Below, one piece after another: positions 36,528-46,973 of a DNA stretch of 64,000 bases; position 1 is the stretch's first letter, and every line of letters begins with the position of its first letter. Source of the stretch: Tranquillimonas rosea (GTDB taxonomy: Bacteria > Pseudomonadota > Alphaproteobacteria > Rhodobacterales > Rhodobacteraceae); contig NZ_FOGU01000001.1 of assembly GCF_900111315.1 (NCBI RefSeq), forward strand, positions 310,001-374,000, in the 5' to 3' direction. Under the pieces are notes generated by a model that worked only from the letters and a program-made list of their open reading frames with translations, had not been told where the DNA came from and did not search any database. Position numbers and translations under genes: made by a program.

Positions 36528-37751
36528 ATGCCCCGAGCGACAGCGATCAGCACCATCGCCCTGGTCACCGCCCTGCCCGGGCTTGCCCTGGCGCAAGAGA
36601 CACACCAGTGGGGCGCGAAGAACGTGCCCGACTTCGAGCCGGCGTTCGAGAACCAGACCCGCGCGCCCCTCACCCCCTCGGACTACGAGATTCAGAGCAC
36701 CGAAGTGGCCGGCGGTCTCGTCCATCCCTGGGCGATCGAGATGCTTCCGGGCGACGGCGGCTACCTCGTGACCGAGCGCAGCGGGAACCTGCGTCAAATC
36801 GGCGAGGACGGCACGCTGTCAGACCCGATTTCCGGCGTGCCCGAGGTGTTCAACCAGGGACAGGGCGGTCTACTGGACGTGAAGGCCGGGCCGTCCTTCG
36901 AGGACGACCGCATGATCTACCTCACCTATTCCAAGCCCATGGGCGACGGCATGTCGGCCACCGCCGCCGCGCGCGGCGTGCTGAGCGAGGACATGACGCA
37001 GCTGAGCGAGGTAGAGGACATCTTCGTGCAGGATCCGCCCTCGCCCACGGCCAAGCACTATGGCAGCCGCGTGGTGTTCGACGGTGACGGGCACGTCTTC
37101 GTCACCATGGGCGAGCATTCGTCGATGGACGAACGCGTCTATTCCCAGGACCTCGACAAGACCTACGGCAAGGTCGCACGCCTGAACCTCGACGGGTCGG
37201 TGCCCGACGACAATCCGTTCCTCGACGACGACGCGGCCATCGACTCGATCTACAGCTATGGCCACCGCAACGTGCAGGGCGCCGCGATCCGGCCGTCGAC
37301 CGGCAATCTCTGGACGATCGAACACGGGCCCGCGGGCGGCGACGAGCTGAACCTGATCGAGCCCGGCGCCAATTACGGCTGGCCCGTCGTCAGTTACGGC
37401 GAGCAGTATTCCGGCAACCCGATCGGCAGCGGCGAGGCCGCGCACGAGCCCGAGGGCTTCGTCGAGCCGCGCTACTACTGGGATCCGGTGATCGCCCCCG
37501 GCGACATGACCTTCTACGAGGGCGGGATGTTCTCGGACTGGGAGGGGGACATCCTGATTGGCGGGCTCGTCTCTGGCGGGCTCGTGCGCGTGGCGCTGGA
37601 CGACAGCACCGCGACCGAGGAAGAGCGGATCATGCCGCAGCTCGGGCGGGTCCGCGATGTCGAGGTTGACGAGGACGGCTCGCTCCTCGTCGCAACGGAC
37701 TTTCCCGACGGCGCGGTGATCCGCCTGACGACCGGCTCGGGCACGAACTGA
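36528..37751 (+). CDS. PQQ-dependent sugar dehydrogenase
   Basis: 407-residue periplasmic beta-propeller of the aldose sugar dehydrogenase (YliI/Asd) family. A Sec signal peptide ends near ALAQ (about residue 23). Core motifs are VHPWAIEMLPG, the conserved KHYGSRVVFDGDG with the catalytic histidine, YSYGHRNVQG and WTIEHGPAGGDELN, which bind PQQ and Ca2+. Family members oxidise aldoses using PQQ; no pqq biosynthesis gene is in the window, so cofactor supply cannot be judged. ATG 36528 is preceded by AGAGGAGAG. Confidence 0.93.
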   Translation: MPRATAISTIALVTALPGLALAQETHQWGAKNVPDFEPAFENQTRAPLTPSDYEIQSTEVAGGLVHPWAIEMLPGDGGYLVTERSGNLRQIGEDGTLSDPISGVPEVFNQGQGGLLDVKAGPSFEDDRMIYLTYSKPMGDGMSATAAARGVLSEDMTQLSEVEDIFVQDPPSPTAKHYGSRVVFDGDGHVFVTMGEHSSMDERVYSQDLDKTYGKVARLNLDGSVPDDNPFLDDDAAIDSIYSYGHRNVQGAAIRPSTGNLWTIEHGPAGGDELNLIEPGANYGWPVVSYGEQYSGNPIGSGEAAHEPEGFVEPRYYWDPVIAPGDMTFYEGGMFSDWEGDILIGGLVSGGLVRVALDDSTATEEERIMPQLGRVRDVEVDEDGSLLVATDFPDGAVIRLTTGSGTN

Positions 37752-37766
37752 GACCGCGCCGCGGTT

Positions 37767-37795
37767 GCCGGCCCGCCCTAGTGTGGCGGGCCGGC
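37767..37795. terminator. Shared hairpin between convergent genes
   Basis: An 11-bp perfect stem (GCCGGCCCGCC and complement) with a 7-base loop between the sugar dehydrogenase stop and the stop of the convergent gene. There is no U-run, so it may terminate both transcripts inefficiently or protect 3' ends. Confidence 0.6.
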
Positions 37796-37802
37796 CCGAA
37801 TG

Positions 37803-38807
37803 TCACTCGGGCACGCCGTCGGACCAAGCGTCCCAGTTCGAGACGATCTCTTCGACCAGTGCGTTGCCGACGCGATAGGCGTTCTCGGTCGCCGGTCCGT
37901 AGCCCCCCGACTCTGCCGCCAGCGACTCAGCAGCCGTCTGGTCGGGCGCCGACCGGTCGAAGTTCGAACCGGTGCGCAGGACGACAACGCGCGACATGTC
38001 GACAAGACCCGCCTTGGCCCCGCGTGACAGCGCGGTCAGCGTCGCGTTGTCCTCCATCTGCGTCGTGCAATAGGTGCCCTCGCCTCCGCTGAGCCGCTCC
38101 ATCGTCGCCTCGACATCCTCGGCGATCATCTCGCCGTGCCAGTAGGTGTCGCCCGAGACCGTGTCGCAGACGCTGACGAAGGGCGCACGCTGCGCGGCCT
38201 CCTGATCGTAGGCGGACCGGTAGTCGCCGGCGGTCTGCGAGTCCATCAGCTCCACGTCCTTGCTGATCTCGGCCGCGCGGTTGGCGAGGGTCGCGTTCAG
38301 CACGAACAGCTCGGTCCCGGCGGTCCACCCCGCGTCGCTGCCCGGCTCGGACGCGCCGAGCGGAATCGAGCCCGTGTCCCAGTCCTCAGGCACCTCCCGC
38401 GGGTCGATCTGGTGACGCAGCCCGGCATCCGCCACGAAGCGCGCCCAATGGGCCGAGCCAAGCGTGCCGTGTTCCGGATCGACCCCGGCAATCCCGGCGA
38501 TCAGCACGTAGCTGTCCGTCAGGTCCACCGCATCCCCGTAGACCACGGCCGAGAGCGAGCTCGCCGCATTGGCAAAGCCCATCGCCGTGGTCATCACGCA
38601 CACGTCGTCGTTGCAATGCAGCGCGGGGAAGTCCTCGGGCAGTCCCGGCACGGTCACTTCCTGCGACAGGTCGAGGTTCTCGAGCCAAGGCGCGGCCTCG
38701 CCGCCGAACATGGTGACGACAAGGACCTTGGGATCGACCTGCTGTTGCGCGGTCGCAGCCCCGGCGCAGAGAAGCAGCGGGGCGATGGCGGCGGTCATGC
38801 GAAGCAT
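37803..38807 (-). CDS. Purine nucleoside permease (NUP) family protein
   Basis: 334-residue protein with a Sec signal peptide (to AATAQ, about residue 20) and the NUP fold (PF06516). Motifs include IAGIAGVDPEHGTLGSAHWA and VLRTGSNFDR. Fungal members are annotated as nucleoside permeases, but the fold resembles purine nucleoside phosphorylases, so this is more likely a periplasmic nucleoside-binding or -cleaving protein than a transporter. No membrane helices beyond the signal are present. The start at 38807 follows CAGGAGAG; an in-frame ATG at 38840 would put 11 residues before the signal. Confidence 0.85.
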   Translation of the reverse strand: MLRMTAAIAPLLLCAGAATAQQQVDPKVLVVTMFGGEAAPWLENLDLSQEVTVPGLPEDFPALHCNDDVCVMTTAMGFANAASSLSAVVYGDAVDLTDSYVLIAGIAGVDPEHGTLGSAHWARFVADAGLRHQIDPREVPEDWDTGSIPLGASEPGSDAGWTAGTELFVLNATLANRAAEISKDVELMDSQTAGDYRSAYDQEAAQRAPFVSVCDTVSGDTYWHGEMIAEDVEATMERLSGGEGTYCTTQMEDNATLTALSRGAKAGLVDMSRVVVLRTGSNFDRSAPDQTAAESLAAESGGYGPATENAYRVGNALVEEIVSNWDAWSDGVPE

Positions 38808-38914
38808 GGCGTCTCTCCTGTTGGTGATGCACCTCTGCAATTACCGCCCTTCGGCCTCCGCGAACAGGGATCGTGCCGTCTTAACGCCGGCCGCGACCGG
38901 TTTATCCCCGGAAC

Positions 38915-38950
38915 GAAAAGGGCCGCCGCGGACATGTTCCGCGGCGGCCC
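38915..38950 (-). terminator. Intrinsic terminator of tig
   Basis: On the minus strand a 13-bp perfect stem with a 5-base loop (38920-38950) is followed by TTTTC, 33 bp after the trigger factor stop. Confidence 0.88.
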
Positions 38951-38983
38951 CACATTCCGTGCGCCAGATGGCGCGGCGTCGGA

Positions 38984-40312
38984 TCACTCTTCGTCTTCGA
39001 GCTCTTCGACGGCCTTCTGCAGCTCTTCCTTCGAGACTTCCTTCTCAGACACCTCGGCCAGCTCGAAGATGTAGTCGACGACCTTGTCCTCGAAGATCGG
39101 CGCCTGCAGCTGCTGACGCATCTGCGGGTTCTGCTGAACGAACTCGAAGAACTGGCGCTCCTGACCCGGATACTGGCGCGCCTGATTCATCACCGCCTGC
39201 GTCATTTCCTGGTCGGTCACCTGGATATCGTTCTCGCGACCGATCTCGGCCAGCAGCAGACCAAGGCGCACGCGGCGTTCGGCCAGCTTCTGGTGCTCTT
39301 CGGTCGGCTCGATCTCGGGGTGATCGTGGCCCTGATGCTCGGGGTTTTCCTCGTGCCACAGCTGGTGGGCGATCTGCTTGGCCTCGGCTTCGACCAAGCT
39401 CGGCGGCAGGTCGAACTTGACCTGCTCGTCCAGCTTGTCCAGCAGCTCACGCTTCATAACCGCGCGCGAGGCGTTGCCGTACTCGGCCTCGAGCCGCTCG
39501 CGAATCTGGGTCTTCAGCGCCTCGAGATCCTCGGCGCCGTATTTCTTGGCCAGCTCATCGTCGACCTCGGCCGCCGCCGGCGCCTTCACTTCCTTGACGG
39601 TGACGGCGAACTGCGCGTCCTTGCCCGCCAGGGTCTCGGCGCCGTACTCCTCGGGGAACTTCACCTCGACGGTCTTCTCGTCGCCGACGCTGACGCCCTT
39701 AAGCTGCTCTTCGAAGCCCGGGATGAACGAGTTCGACCCCAGCGTCAGCGGATAGTCCTCGGCCGCGCCGCCCTCGAACTCCTCGCCGTCGATCGAGCCC
39801 TTGAAGTCGATCACGACCTGGTCGCCGTCCTCGGCCGCGCCGTCCTTGGCTTCGAAGTTCTGGGCGTTCTCGGCCAGGCTCTGCAGCGCCTCGTCGACTG
39901 CCGCCTCATCGGGCGTGACGACCATCTTTTCCAGCTGGATCGACTTGGCGTCGAAGTCCGGGATGTCCGGCAGCGCCTCGTAGGACATGTCGACCTCGAC
40001 GTCCTCGCCGGGCTTCCAGTCCTCGTTCGCCATCTTCACTTCCGGCTGCTGCGCCGGACGGTCGCCCGAGTCCTCGAAATGCTGCGACATCGCGTTGTCG
40101 ACGGCTTCCTGCATCGCCTCGCCCATCAGGCGCTGCCCGAACTGCTTCTTCAGCAGTGCCAGCGGAACCTTGCCCTTGCGGAAGCCCTTCATCTCCACAT
40201 CGGGCTGCGCTTCGGCGAGCTTCTCGTCGACTTTCGCGTCCAGCTCGGTGGCCGGGACGGTGATGTGGTAGGAGCGCTTGAGCCCTTCGTTGAGCGTTTC
40301 CGTGACTTGCAT
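38984..40312 (-). CDS. tig: Trigger factor
   Basis: 442-residue ribosome-associated chaperone and peptidyl-prolyl isomerase. The ribosome-binding signature GFRKGKVP lies near residue 43, followed by the FKBP-like PPIase domain (about 150-235) and the helical C-terminal substrate cradle. The end is a short acidic tail. The start [13 protein letters not shown] at 40312 is the family start. It is followed by a strong terminator and has the tRNA-Leu gene upstream on the same strand. Confidence 0.97.
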   Translation of the reverse strand: MQVTETLNEGLKRSYHITVPATELDAKVDEKLAEAQPDVEMKGFRKGKVPLALLKKQFGQRLMGEAMQEAVDNAMSQHFEDSGDRPAQQPEVKMANEDWKPGEDVEVDMSYEALPDIPDFDAKSIQLEKMVVTPDEAAVDEALQSLAENAQNFEAKDGAAEDGDQVVIDFKGSIDGEEFEGGAAEDYPLTLGSNSFIPGFEEQLKGVSVGDEKTVEVKFPEEYGAETLAGKDAQFAVTVKEVKAPAAAEVDDELAKKYGAEDLEALKTQIRERLEAEYGNASRAVMKRELLDKLDEQVKFDLPPSLVEAEAKQIAHQLWHEENPEHQGHDHPEIEPTEEHQKLAERRVRLGLLLAEIGRENDIQVTDQEMTQAVMNQARQYPGQERQFFEFVQQNPQMRQQLQAPIFEDKVVDYIFELAEVSEKEVSKEELQKAVEELEDEE

Positions 40313-40474
40313 ATGCTGATCCGTTCCTTCTGGCCGCCCCTCGGGGGGCCCTGCGCGAAATTTGCGCCCTTCTAGAAGGCCGGTTTGCGGGACGCAAGCC
40401 GATTGCCCCTGTGTTTGCGGGACATGCACGGGCTCCGCCGACCTTCCGTCGAGACGCCGACGAAAGACAAGAAG

Positions 40475-40559
40475 TGGTGCGGGTGAGAGGACTCGAACCT
40501 CCACGCCTTGCGGCGCTTGGACCTAAACCAAGTGCGTCTACCAGTTCCGCCACACCCGC
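40475..40559 (-). tRNA. tRNA-Leu (anticodon UAG)
   Basis: Class II tRNA read on the minus strand. The acceptor stem GCGGGTG pairs with CACCCGC, and an encoded CCA occupies 40477-40475. The anticodon loop TTTAGGT between CTTGG and CCAAG gives UAG, reading CUN codons. The variable arm (GCGCCGCAAGGCGT region) and GGTTCGAGTCC T-arm are normal. It stands alone between tig and the Hint-domain gene. Confidence 0.97.
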
Positions 40560-40751
40560 GGGCCGTGCCGGGGCACGAACGCTGCGCCGCCCTGTAGCAA
40601 AGCGGCACCGCGCTGGCGAGAGGAAAAGGCTCCCGCGGCCGGGCGAAATTGCCGGAAACCCGCGCGATCGGCCCCACAATCCACCCTCACCCAACCGAAT
40701 CTTGACACAATCGGGCGACAGGAGGACCGGCAGGCCAATCGAGAGCATTCC

Positions 40752-41234
40752 ATGTCCCACGGTTCCGCCACGGTCCCGTCCCGTCCTCACGGCGCCCCCG
40801 CCCTCGGCGGCATCGCGCCCGGCACCCTCGTGATGACAGCCCAGGGCGCCCGTCCCATCGAGGCACTCGCGCCAGGCGACCGGATCGTCACCCGAGACGC
40901 CGGGATGATGCGGCTGCTCGACCTGCGGGTGCGGCAACTGGCTGGTGTCCGTCCCTGTCGTATCCGCCCCAGCGCGCTCGCCCATGACCGCCCCGGGTCC
41001 GACGTCATCCTCGCACCGACCCAGCGTGTCTTCGTACGCGGCTGGCGCGCGCGGGCGCTCTACGGCACACGGTTCGCGCAGGTGCCGGTCTCGCGCCTGG
41101 TGGACGGCACCTACATCGCCCGTCTCGCCCCGCGGACGCTCCGGGTGATCGAACCGGTCTTCGAGCAGGCGCACATCATCTATGCCGGCGGGATCGAGCT
41201 TGCCGCGGCGACGCCGCTAACCGCCACCGCCTGA
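40752..41234 (+). CDS. Hint (hedgehog/intein) domain protein lacking the catalytic Cys
   Basis: 160-residue protein consisting almost only of a Hint_2-type domain. The block GTLVMTAQGARPIEALAPGD (about residues 24-43) and the RVFVRGWRARALYGT segment match the family. In active members the domain begins with Cys (or Ser) just before the conserved glycine; here the position reads GGIAPG, with no nucleophile. The usual C-terminal ESF/His end is also missing. Such proteins are common in Rhodobacteraceae and are often linked to secreted calcium-binding proteins, but none is nearby. Likely cytoplasmic or unknown location; no signal peptide. Confidence 0.75.
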   Translation: MSHGSATVPSRPHGAPALGGIAPGTLVMTAQGARPIEALAPGDRIVTRDAGMMRLLDLRVRQLAGVRPCRIRPSALAHDRPGSDVILAPTQRVFVRGWRARALYGTRFAQVPVSRLVDGTYIARLAPRTLRVIEPVFEQAHIIYAGGIELAAATPLTATA

Positions 41235-43106
41235 GCGGGCGCTGCGTCCCACCGCGCGGAGGACTGCCGACACGGGCGCAAGCGCCACGTCCTCCGCGCG
41301 CCCCTGGGCCTGCCAGTCCCTCAGCGCGGCGCGCGTCGACAGCGTGTTCCGCGCCATGACGACAACCGCCCCGCTCCGCTGCGCCCGGAAAGCCGCGTGA
41401 TCCAAGAACCGCTGCACGGCCCGCATGTCGCGGCCCTCGGCGTCCACCCGTTCCCGCGCGTCCACGACCGGCACACCCGCCCGCGCCGCCGCCTGCCGCA
41501 CGGCGTCGCCGGCTTGGTATGTCACCAGCCCGTGCCCGCTCCGCGCGATGGCCTCAAATAAAGTGTCGTTCTCCGCCTCCGCGACCAGAACGGCAACACT
41601 GCGGGGCGCCTCGTCCAGAAGGCGGAGCCAGTCGCGATCCCCGTCCGGCAGGCTCAGAACCAGTTCGGTCTCGTGGTCCGACGCGCCCGAGACACCGACC
41701 ACCCGCGTTACCGGAAAGCCGACCTTCACCGCCGCACCATCTCCCTCCAGCAGCAGGACCGCCATCAGCGGCAGCGTCACCGGCGGATCGAACGCCACCG
41801 CGTTCTCGCTCAGCGCGCCGTCACCCGAGACCCAATCCGGCCCCTCGCCAAGCATGGCCTCATCCTCGAACGTCTCCAACCGGTCCGAGCTCGTCGGATC
41901 GCTTTCCAACGGTCCCAGCGCGCCGCCCGAGACAAGGCGCTCGCCCGCCGGCACCGCCTCCTCCTGTGCCGGGACCAGCGCACCCGGAACGGCACCATCG
42001 GAGGCTGGCGCTGACGCCCCCAGTCCGACCTCCGGTGCGGCGGGCCCCTGCAACAGAGGCGCACCAACCGGCGCCGCCACCCGAGGCGCCGCCGCGCGGG
42101 GCAGCACCGCCGGATCGCTCTCGGCCGACGCGGCGCGCGGCGGGGCGACCGGCGTCTCGGCCCGCGACACGCCCGGCCGCTCGACGCGCGGGACCGACAG
42201 CGCCAGCCGGTCGCTGACGCCTCCGGGCCCGTCAGGCCCGCCCGAACCGGGCAGCTCGGTCACCGGCATCACCGGCGACCTCTCTTCGGGGCCCGCTCGC
42301 CCCTCGGGCGCGGTGCCTGTCTCCGGCAGGACGTCCGCCGACGCACCCTCGCCCGCCACCCGCGGCGTCGTCCGGTCCAGCGCCAGCGAACCGCCATCCC
42401 CACCAGCGATGTCGGGCGTGGCGTCTCCCACGACCGGCCCGGCACCCGGCAGTGGCGACACAGCGACCTCGGGCCGGCCGCCGCCGGTAACCGACCCGAC
42501 CGGAGCGCTCTCGCGCGACGGCGCGGACGCGCGTGATGCCGACGGGTCCGGCTGCGCCGCGTCCACACTCCGCGGCAGCCGCGGCGCCGGCTCCTCGCCG
42601 GCATCGGCCATGCCCTGCTCGGGCGACAGGGACAGGGTTTCGGGATCGGCGGCACGCGGCAGCCGCAGGCCGGTCTCGGCCTCGGGCGGCGCGTCGGCGG
42701 CGGGCTGGGCCGGCGCCACAGGCTGATCCGGTGCGACCGCCGGCTCGTCCCCTGGCACATCGGCCGGCGCAATCTCCTCAGCCGGCGTCATCGAAGGCCC
42801 GTCGGGCGTGGCCGCGACGGGCGGCGCTGCGGGCACCGACTCCGCGTCGGGCGGCTTGTCCGCACCGCCCGCGGGCGCATCCAGCCGGCTCGCATCCGCA
42901 TCGGCCGCGGGCGCCTCGTCCGCCGCGGGGGCGACCGGCGCCGTGTCGGGCCGCGCCCGGTCGAAGGGTGTCCCGGCCGGCACCTCGACGGCGCCGGCGT
43001 CGGGCGGGTCGAACGACACCCGTCCCCCGACCTGCGCGGTCACCAGCAGCGCGGCGGCCGACACGGCGGCGCCCCAGAGCACGCCGGACACGAAACCTCG
43101 CCCCAA
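41217..43106 (-). CDS. Divergent polysaccharide deacetylase family protein (DUF610/YibQ-like)
   Basis: 629 residues. An N-terminal membrane helix (about 3-25) is followed by about 380 residues of low-complexity Pro/Ala/Asp/Glu-rich sequence and then a C-terminal domain (about 450-610) resembling the divergent polysaccharide deacetylase fold. That domain has [11 protein letters not shown] and [10 protein letters not shown], but I cannot identify catalytic Asp/His residues. I chose the TTG start at 43106: AGGGAGG precedes it at 8 bp, and the helix follows at once. Upstream ATGs (43178, 43226) lack a ribosome site. Its 3' end overlaps the convergent Hint-domain gene by 18 bp. Function unknown; envelope-related. 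Confidence 0.72.
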   Translation of the reverse strand: MGRGFVSGVLWGAAVSAAALLVTAQVGGRVSFDPPDAGAVEVPAGTPFDRARPDTAPVAPAADEAPAADADASRLDAPAGGADKPPDAESVPAAPPVAATPDGPSMTPAEEIAPADVPGDEPAVAPDQPVAPAQPAADAPPEAETGLRLPRAADPETLSLSPEQGMADAGEEPAPRLPRSVDAAQPDPSASRASAPSRESAPVGSVTGGGRPEVAVSPLPGAGPVVGDATPDIAGGDGGSLALDRTTPRVAGEGASADVLPETGTAPEGRAGPEERSPVMPVTELPGSGGPDGPGGVSDRLALSVPRVERPGVSRAETPVAPPRAASAESDPAVLPRAAAPRVAAPVGAPLLQGPAAPEVGLGASAPASDGAVPGALVPAQEEAVPAGERLVSGGALGPLESDPTSSDRLETFEDEAMLGEGPDWVSGDGALSENAVAFDPPVTLPLMAVLLLEGDGAAVKVGFPVTRVVGVSGASDHETELVLSLPDGDRDWLRLLDEAPRSVAVLVAEAENDTLFEAIARSGHGLVTYQAGDAVRQAAARAGVPVVDARERVDAEGRDMRAVQRFLDHAAFRAQRSGAVVVMARNTLSTRAALRDWQAQGRAEDVALAPVSAVLRAVGRSARSGGGG

Positions 43107-43212
43107 TAGAGTTGCCTCCCTGCTGCCCGATGCCTTGACGCTCCGCGGCGCCTCGCGCCATGTATACCGCGACCGCATCGCGCGTTCACCCCCCATCGCG
43201 CAAGAGGACCCC

Positions 43213-43794
43213 ATGCTGCTGCTCATCGATAACTACGACAGCTTCACCTACAACCTCGTGCAGTACCTCGGCGATCTCGGGGCCGAGGTGGCCGTGCGCC
43301 GCAACGATGCGCTCAGCGTGACCGAAGCGATGGATCTGCGGCCTACGGCGATCGTGCTGTCGCCCGGCCCCTGCGACCCCGACCGCGCGGGCATCTGCCT
43401 CGACCTCACCCTTGCGGCGGCCAAGGCCGGCACGCCGCTTCTCGGCGTCTGCCTCGGCCACCAGACGATCGGACAGGCCTTCGGGGGCCGTGTCGTGCGC
43501 GCGGGCGAGATCGTCCACGGCAAGACGGCCGACATGCATCACCGCGGCCAGGGCGTCTTCGCCGGCCTGCCCAGCCCACTACGCGCCACGCGCTACCATT
43601 CGCTGATCGTCGAGCGTGCCAGCCTTCCCGACACGCTCTCGATCACGGCCGAGCTCGCCGACGGCACGATCATGGGCCTCGCGCACCGCACACTGCCGAT
43701 CGAGGGCGTGCAGTTCCACCCCGAGAGCATCGCCTCGGAACACGGCCACAAGATGCTCAAGACCTTCCTCGACCGTCTGGCGGTCCCGGCATGA
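43213..43794 (+). CDS. trpG: Anthranilate synthase glutaminase component II
   Basis: 193-residue class I glutamine amidotransferase. Nucleophile Cys80 in [10 protein letters not shown]; catalytic His and Glu in VQFHPES near residue 170. It supplies ammonia to TrpE to form anthranilate in tryptophan synthesis, and may also serve PabB. It starts at 43213 after AAGAGG and overlaps trpD by 4 bp (ATGA). TrpE is not in the window. Confidence 0.96.
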   Translation: MLLLIDNYDSFTYNLVQYLGDLGAEVAVRRNDALSVTEAMDLRPTAIVLSPGPCDPDRAGICLDLTLAAAKAGTPLLGVCLGHQTIGQAFGGRVVRAGEIVHGKTADMHHRGQGVFAGLPSPLRATRYHSLIVERASLPDTLSITAELADGTIMGLAHRTLPIEGVQFHPESIASEHGHKMLKTFLDRLAVPA

Positions 43795-44825
43795 GCGACG
43801 GCACGATCAAGGCCCTCATCGCCAGCGCGGTCGACCGCCCCCTGACCCGCGACGAGGCCGAGGCGGCCTTCACCATCCTGTTCGAGGGCGGCGCGACCCC
43901 CAGCCAGATCGGCGGCCTGCTGATGACCCTGCGCACCCGTGGGGAATCGGTGTCGGAATACGCCGCCGCCGCGGCCGTGATGCGGGCCAAGTGCCGAAAG
44001 GTGCGCGCGCCGTCGGGCGCGATCGACATCGTCGGCACCGGCGGCGACGGCAAGGGCACGCTCAACATATCGACTGCCGCCGCCTTCGTGGTCGCCGGCG
44101 CCGGCGTGCCCGTGGCCAAGCACGGCAACCGCAACCTCAGCTCGAAATCCGGCGCGGCCGATGCCCTGGGACAGATGGGGGTCGAGGTGATGGTCGGCCC
44201 CGAGATCGTCGAAGAGGCCCTGGCCGAGGTCGGCATCGGCTTCATGATGGCGCCGATGCATCATCCCGCCATGGCCCATGTGGGCCCGACCCGGATCGAG
44301 CTCGGAACCCGCACGATCTTCAACATCCTCGGCCCGCTCACCAACCCCGCCGGCGTGACGCGTCAGCTCACCGGGGCCTTCTCCGCCGACGTGATCCGCC
44401 CGATGGCCGAGACCCTGGCCGAGCTCGGCTCCGAGGCCGCCTGGATCGTCCATGGTGGCGACGGGACCGACGAGATCGCGATTTCCGAACCCACCGCCGT
44501 GGCGGCGCTCGACCACGGCACGGTCACCATGCACGAGATCGCGCCCGAGGATGCGGGCCTGCCCCGTCACCGGTTCGAGGACATCCTGGGCGGCACCGCC
44601 GAAGAGAACGGCCGCGCCTTCCGCGCCCTGCTCGACGGCGCCGCCGATCCGGGCCGCGCGGCGGCCTACCGCGATGCCGTCCTCCTCAACGCCGCCGCGG
44701 CCCTTGTGGTGGCGGGCCGCGCCGCCGACCTCCGGGACGGCGCCGAACAGGCCCGCGACAGCCTCGACAGCGGCCGCGCCCGTGCCAAGGTCGAAGGCCT
44801 CGCCCGCATCACCGCCCCGCACTGA
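43791..44825 (+). CDS. trpD: Anthranilate phosphoribosyltransferase
   Basis: 344-residue TrpD, which transfers phosphoribose from PRPP to anthranilate. The PRPP-binding [14 protein letters not shown] block near residue 83 and the [17 protein letters not shown] segment are the family signatures. It overlaps the trpG stop. In relatives trpC, moaC and moeA usually follow, but here the next element is an intergenic repeat and then minus-strand genes, so the trp operon ends unusually early. Confidence 0.97.
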   Translation: MSDGTIKALIASAVDRPLTRDEAEAAFTILFEGGATPSQIGGLLMTLRTRGESVSEYAAAAAVMRAKCRKVRAPSGAIDIVGTGGDGKGTLNISTAAAFVVAGAGVPVAKHGNRNLSSKSGAADALGQMGVEVMVGPEIVEEALAEVGIGFMMAPMHHPAMAHVGPTRIELGTRTIFNILGPLTNPAGVTRQLTGAFSADVIRPMAETLAELGSEAAWIVHGGDGTDEIAISEPTAVAALDHGTVTMHEIAPEDAGLPRHRFEDILGGTAEENGRAFRALLDGAADPGRAAAYRDAVLLNAAAALVVAGRAADLRDGAEQARDSLDSGRARAKVEGLARITAPH

Positions 44826-44833
44826 GGCCCCCC

Positions 44834-44884
44834 ACCTTCTTCTGTCCCAGAATATCCCGGGGGTGTGGGGGCAGCGCCCCCACG
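44834..44884 (-). repeat. Intergenic repeat, copy 3
   Basis: On the minus strand: a hairpin (GTGGGGGC with GCCCCCAC), then ACCCCCGGGATATTCTGGG and CAGAAGAAGG. Same layout as copies 1 and 2, located 8 bp after the trpD stop, between convergent genes. Confidence 0.7.
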
Positions 44885-44908
44885 AACCGGTCAGCCAAGG
44901 CCTCAGGG

Positions 44909-46393
44909 TCAGCTCCCGAGCCCGCCAAGCACCGCCGGCAGCACCTCCGGCAGGTCCTCGGCGATCAGCCCCGGACCGACTCGCCGCGCCGCCTCGACAT
45001 GCAGCCACGCCGCCGTCGCCGCCGCCCGCCCGGGCGCGAGACCGCGCGCCAGGAGCCCGGCGATCAGGCCGGTCAGCACATCGCCCGTCCCGGCGGTCGC
45101 CAGCCAGGGCGCCGCGCGACCGTAGCGGCCCGCGTGGACCCGGACCGTGCCGTCCGGCGCCGCGATGACCGTGTCCGGCCCTTTCAGCAGCACCACGCAG
45201 CCGGCGCGGGCCGCCGCTTCGGTGGCGGCGTCGATGCGCGACATGGCGGGCCCGCTTTCGGGCGTGGCCGCCAGGCGACCGGCGATGTCGGGGAAGAGGC
45301 GCGCGAACTCGCCGCCATGGGGCGTCAGGACACAGCCGGGATGCAGGTCGCCGAACAGGGTCTCGGGATCGTCGGCAAAGACCGACAGCGCGTCGGCATC
45401 CAGCACCGTGGGCCGCCGCGCCTTCAGCACCGCCCCCACGAGCGCCCGCGTGGCGTCGCCCGTTCCGAGCCCCGGGCCAAGCCCCACGGCGCTGAGGCGC
45501 GGGTCGTCCGACAGCATCTCCGACAGCGCCTCGGCGTCGGCCACGGGACGCAGCATGATCGCGTTGAGCTGCGCGGCGTTCTCGATCACCGCCGCCGGCG
45601 GGCAGCCCAGCGTGACCAGCCCCGCGCCGACCCGCAGCGCCGCGCGCGCGGCCATGCGCGCCGCGCCCCCGCGTCCCACGCCGCCCGACAGCATCAGGGC
45701 ATGGCCGTGGGCATACTTGTGGCCGTCCGTCTTGCCCAGGCCCTCGGGCGGACCCACCAGGGAGGGGCCGCCCGGATCGTCGGCCATGCCCAGGCCGATG
45801 TCCACGGTCACGACCCGGCCGCACCACTCAGGCCCCTCGGCGAGGTATTGCCCCGCCTTCGGCGCGTGGAAGGTAAGCGTCAGGTCCGCGGCCAGCCCGT
45901 CGCCGATGATCCGTCCGCTGTCCGAGCACAGCCCCGACGGCATGTCGATCGCCACCCGCAGCGGCAGCGCCCCCGGCGGCGGCCGCAGCGCGTCGGGACA
46001 GGCGAAGGGGCGCGACAGGCCGGTGCCGAAGAGCGCGTCGACGACGAGGTCCGGCGGCGTGCTTCCCGCCTCCCGCGCGATGGGGCCGATGGCCCTCCAG
46101 CGGTCGCGGTTCGTGCCCGCATCTCCGCCGCTCTTGTCCGGGTCGGCCAGCGTCACGACCTCGACGCTCCAGCCGCGGGCATGCAGATGCCGCGCCACGA
46201 CGAACCCGTCGCCGCCGTTGTTGCCCGGCCCGCACAGCACCAGCGCGTGTCCCGGCGCCGGCCGGGCCGCGACGATCTGTTCGACGGCGCCGCGCCCCGC
46301 GCGCTCCATCAGGTCCAGGCCGGTCACTTCGCCCCGTTCCATCGCGGCGGTCTCGATCCGGCGCATCCGCGCCGCGGTCATCAACTCAGCCAT
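44909..46393 (-). CDS. nnr: Bifunctional NAD(P)H-hydrate repair enzyme
   Basis: 494-residue fusion of an NAD(P)HX epimerase (YjeF N-terminal domain, about 1-205, with the GPGNNGGDGFVVARHL motif) and an ADP-dependent NAD(P)HX dehydratase (C-terminal ribokinase-like domain, with TPHGGEFARL and AGTGDVLTGLIAGL). It reverses spontaneous hydration of NADH and NADPH. I chose ATG 46393 because AAGGTGG precedes it; the GTG at 46408 is an alternative. It is divergent from glnB, and this pairing recurs in alphaproteobacteria. Confidence 0.95.
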   Translation of the reverse strand: MAELMTAARMRRIETAAMERGEVTGLDLMERAGRGAVEQIVAARPAPGHALVLCGPGNNGGDGFVVARHLHARGWSVEVVTLADPDKSGGDAGTNRDRWRAIGPIAREAGSTPPDLVVDALFGTGLSRPFACPDALRPPPGALPLRVAIDMPSGLCSDSGRIIGDGLAADLTLTFHAPKAGQYLAEGPEWCGRVVTVDIGLGMADDPGGPSLVGPPEGLGKTDGHKYAHGHALMLSGGVGRGGAARMAARAALRVGAGLVTLGCPPAAVIENAAQLNAIMLRPVADAEALSEMLSDDPRLSAVGLGPGLGTGDATRALVGAVLKARRPTVLDADALSVFADDPETLFGDLHPGCVLTPHGGEFARLFPDIAGRLAATPESGPAMSRIDAATEAAARAGCVVLLKGPDTVIAAPDGTVRVHAGRYGRAAPWLATAGTGDVLTGLIAGLLARGLAPGRAAATAAWLHVEAARRVGPGLIAEDLPEVLPAVLGGLGS

Positions 46394-46435
46394 TGCGGCC
46401 ACCTTCACAAACTGCGTACATTTTCAGCAACATGA

Positions 46436-46900
<465 letters not shown>

Positions 46901-46973
46901 CACCAGGGCGCGCGGCGCTGCCGGCCAGACGGACCAACACGCAACACCTTAACTCCAGGGGGAACAGGGACAC

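Noticed and set aside
40704-40740. TTGACA promoter and AGGAGG ribosome site for the Hint gene
   Set aside because: TTGACA has no matching -10 at proper spacing, and AGGAGG is about 30 bp from the ATG with no start codon in range.
43593-45827. 744-residue minus-strand open frame
   Set aside because: It runs antisense through trpG/trpD and frame-shifted through nnr; both real genes have full motifs.
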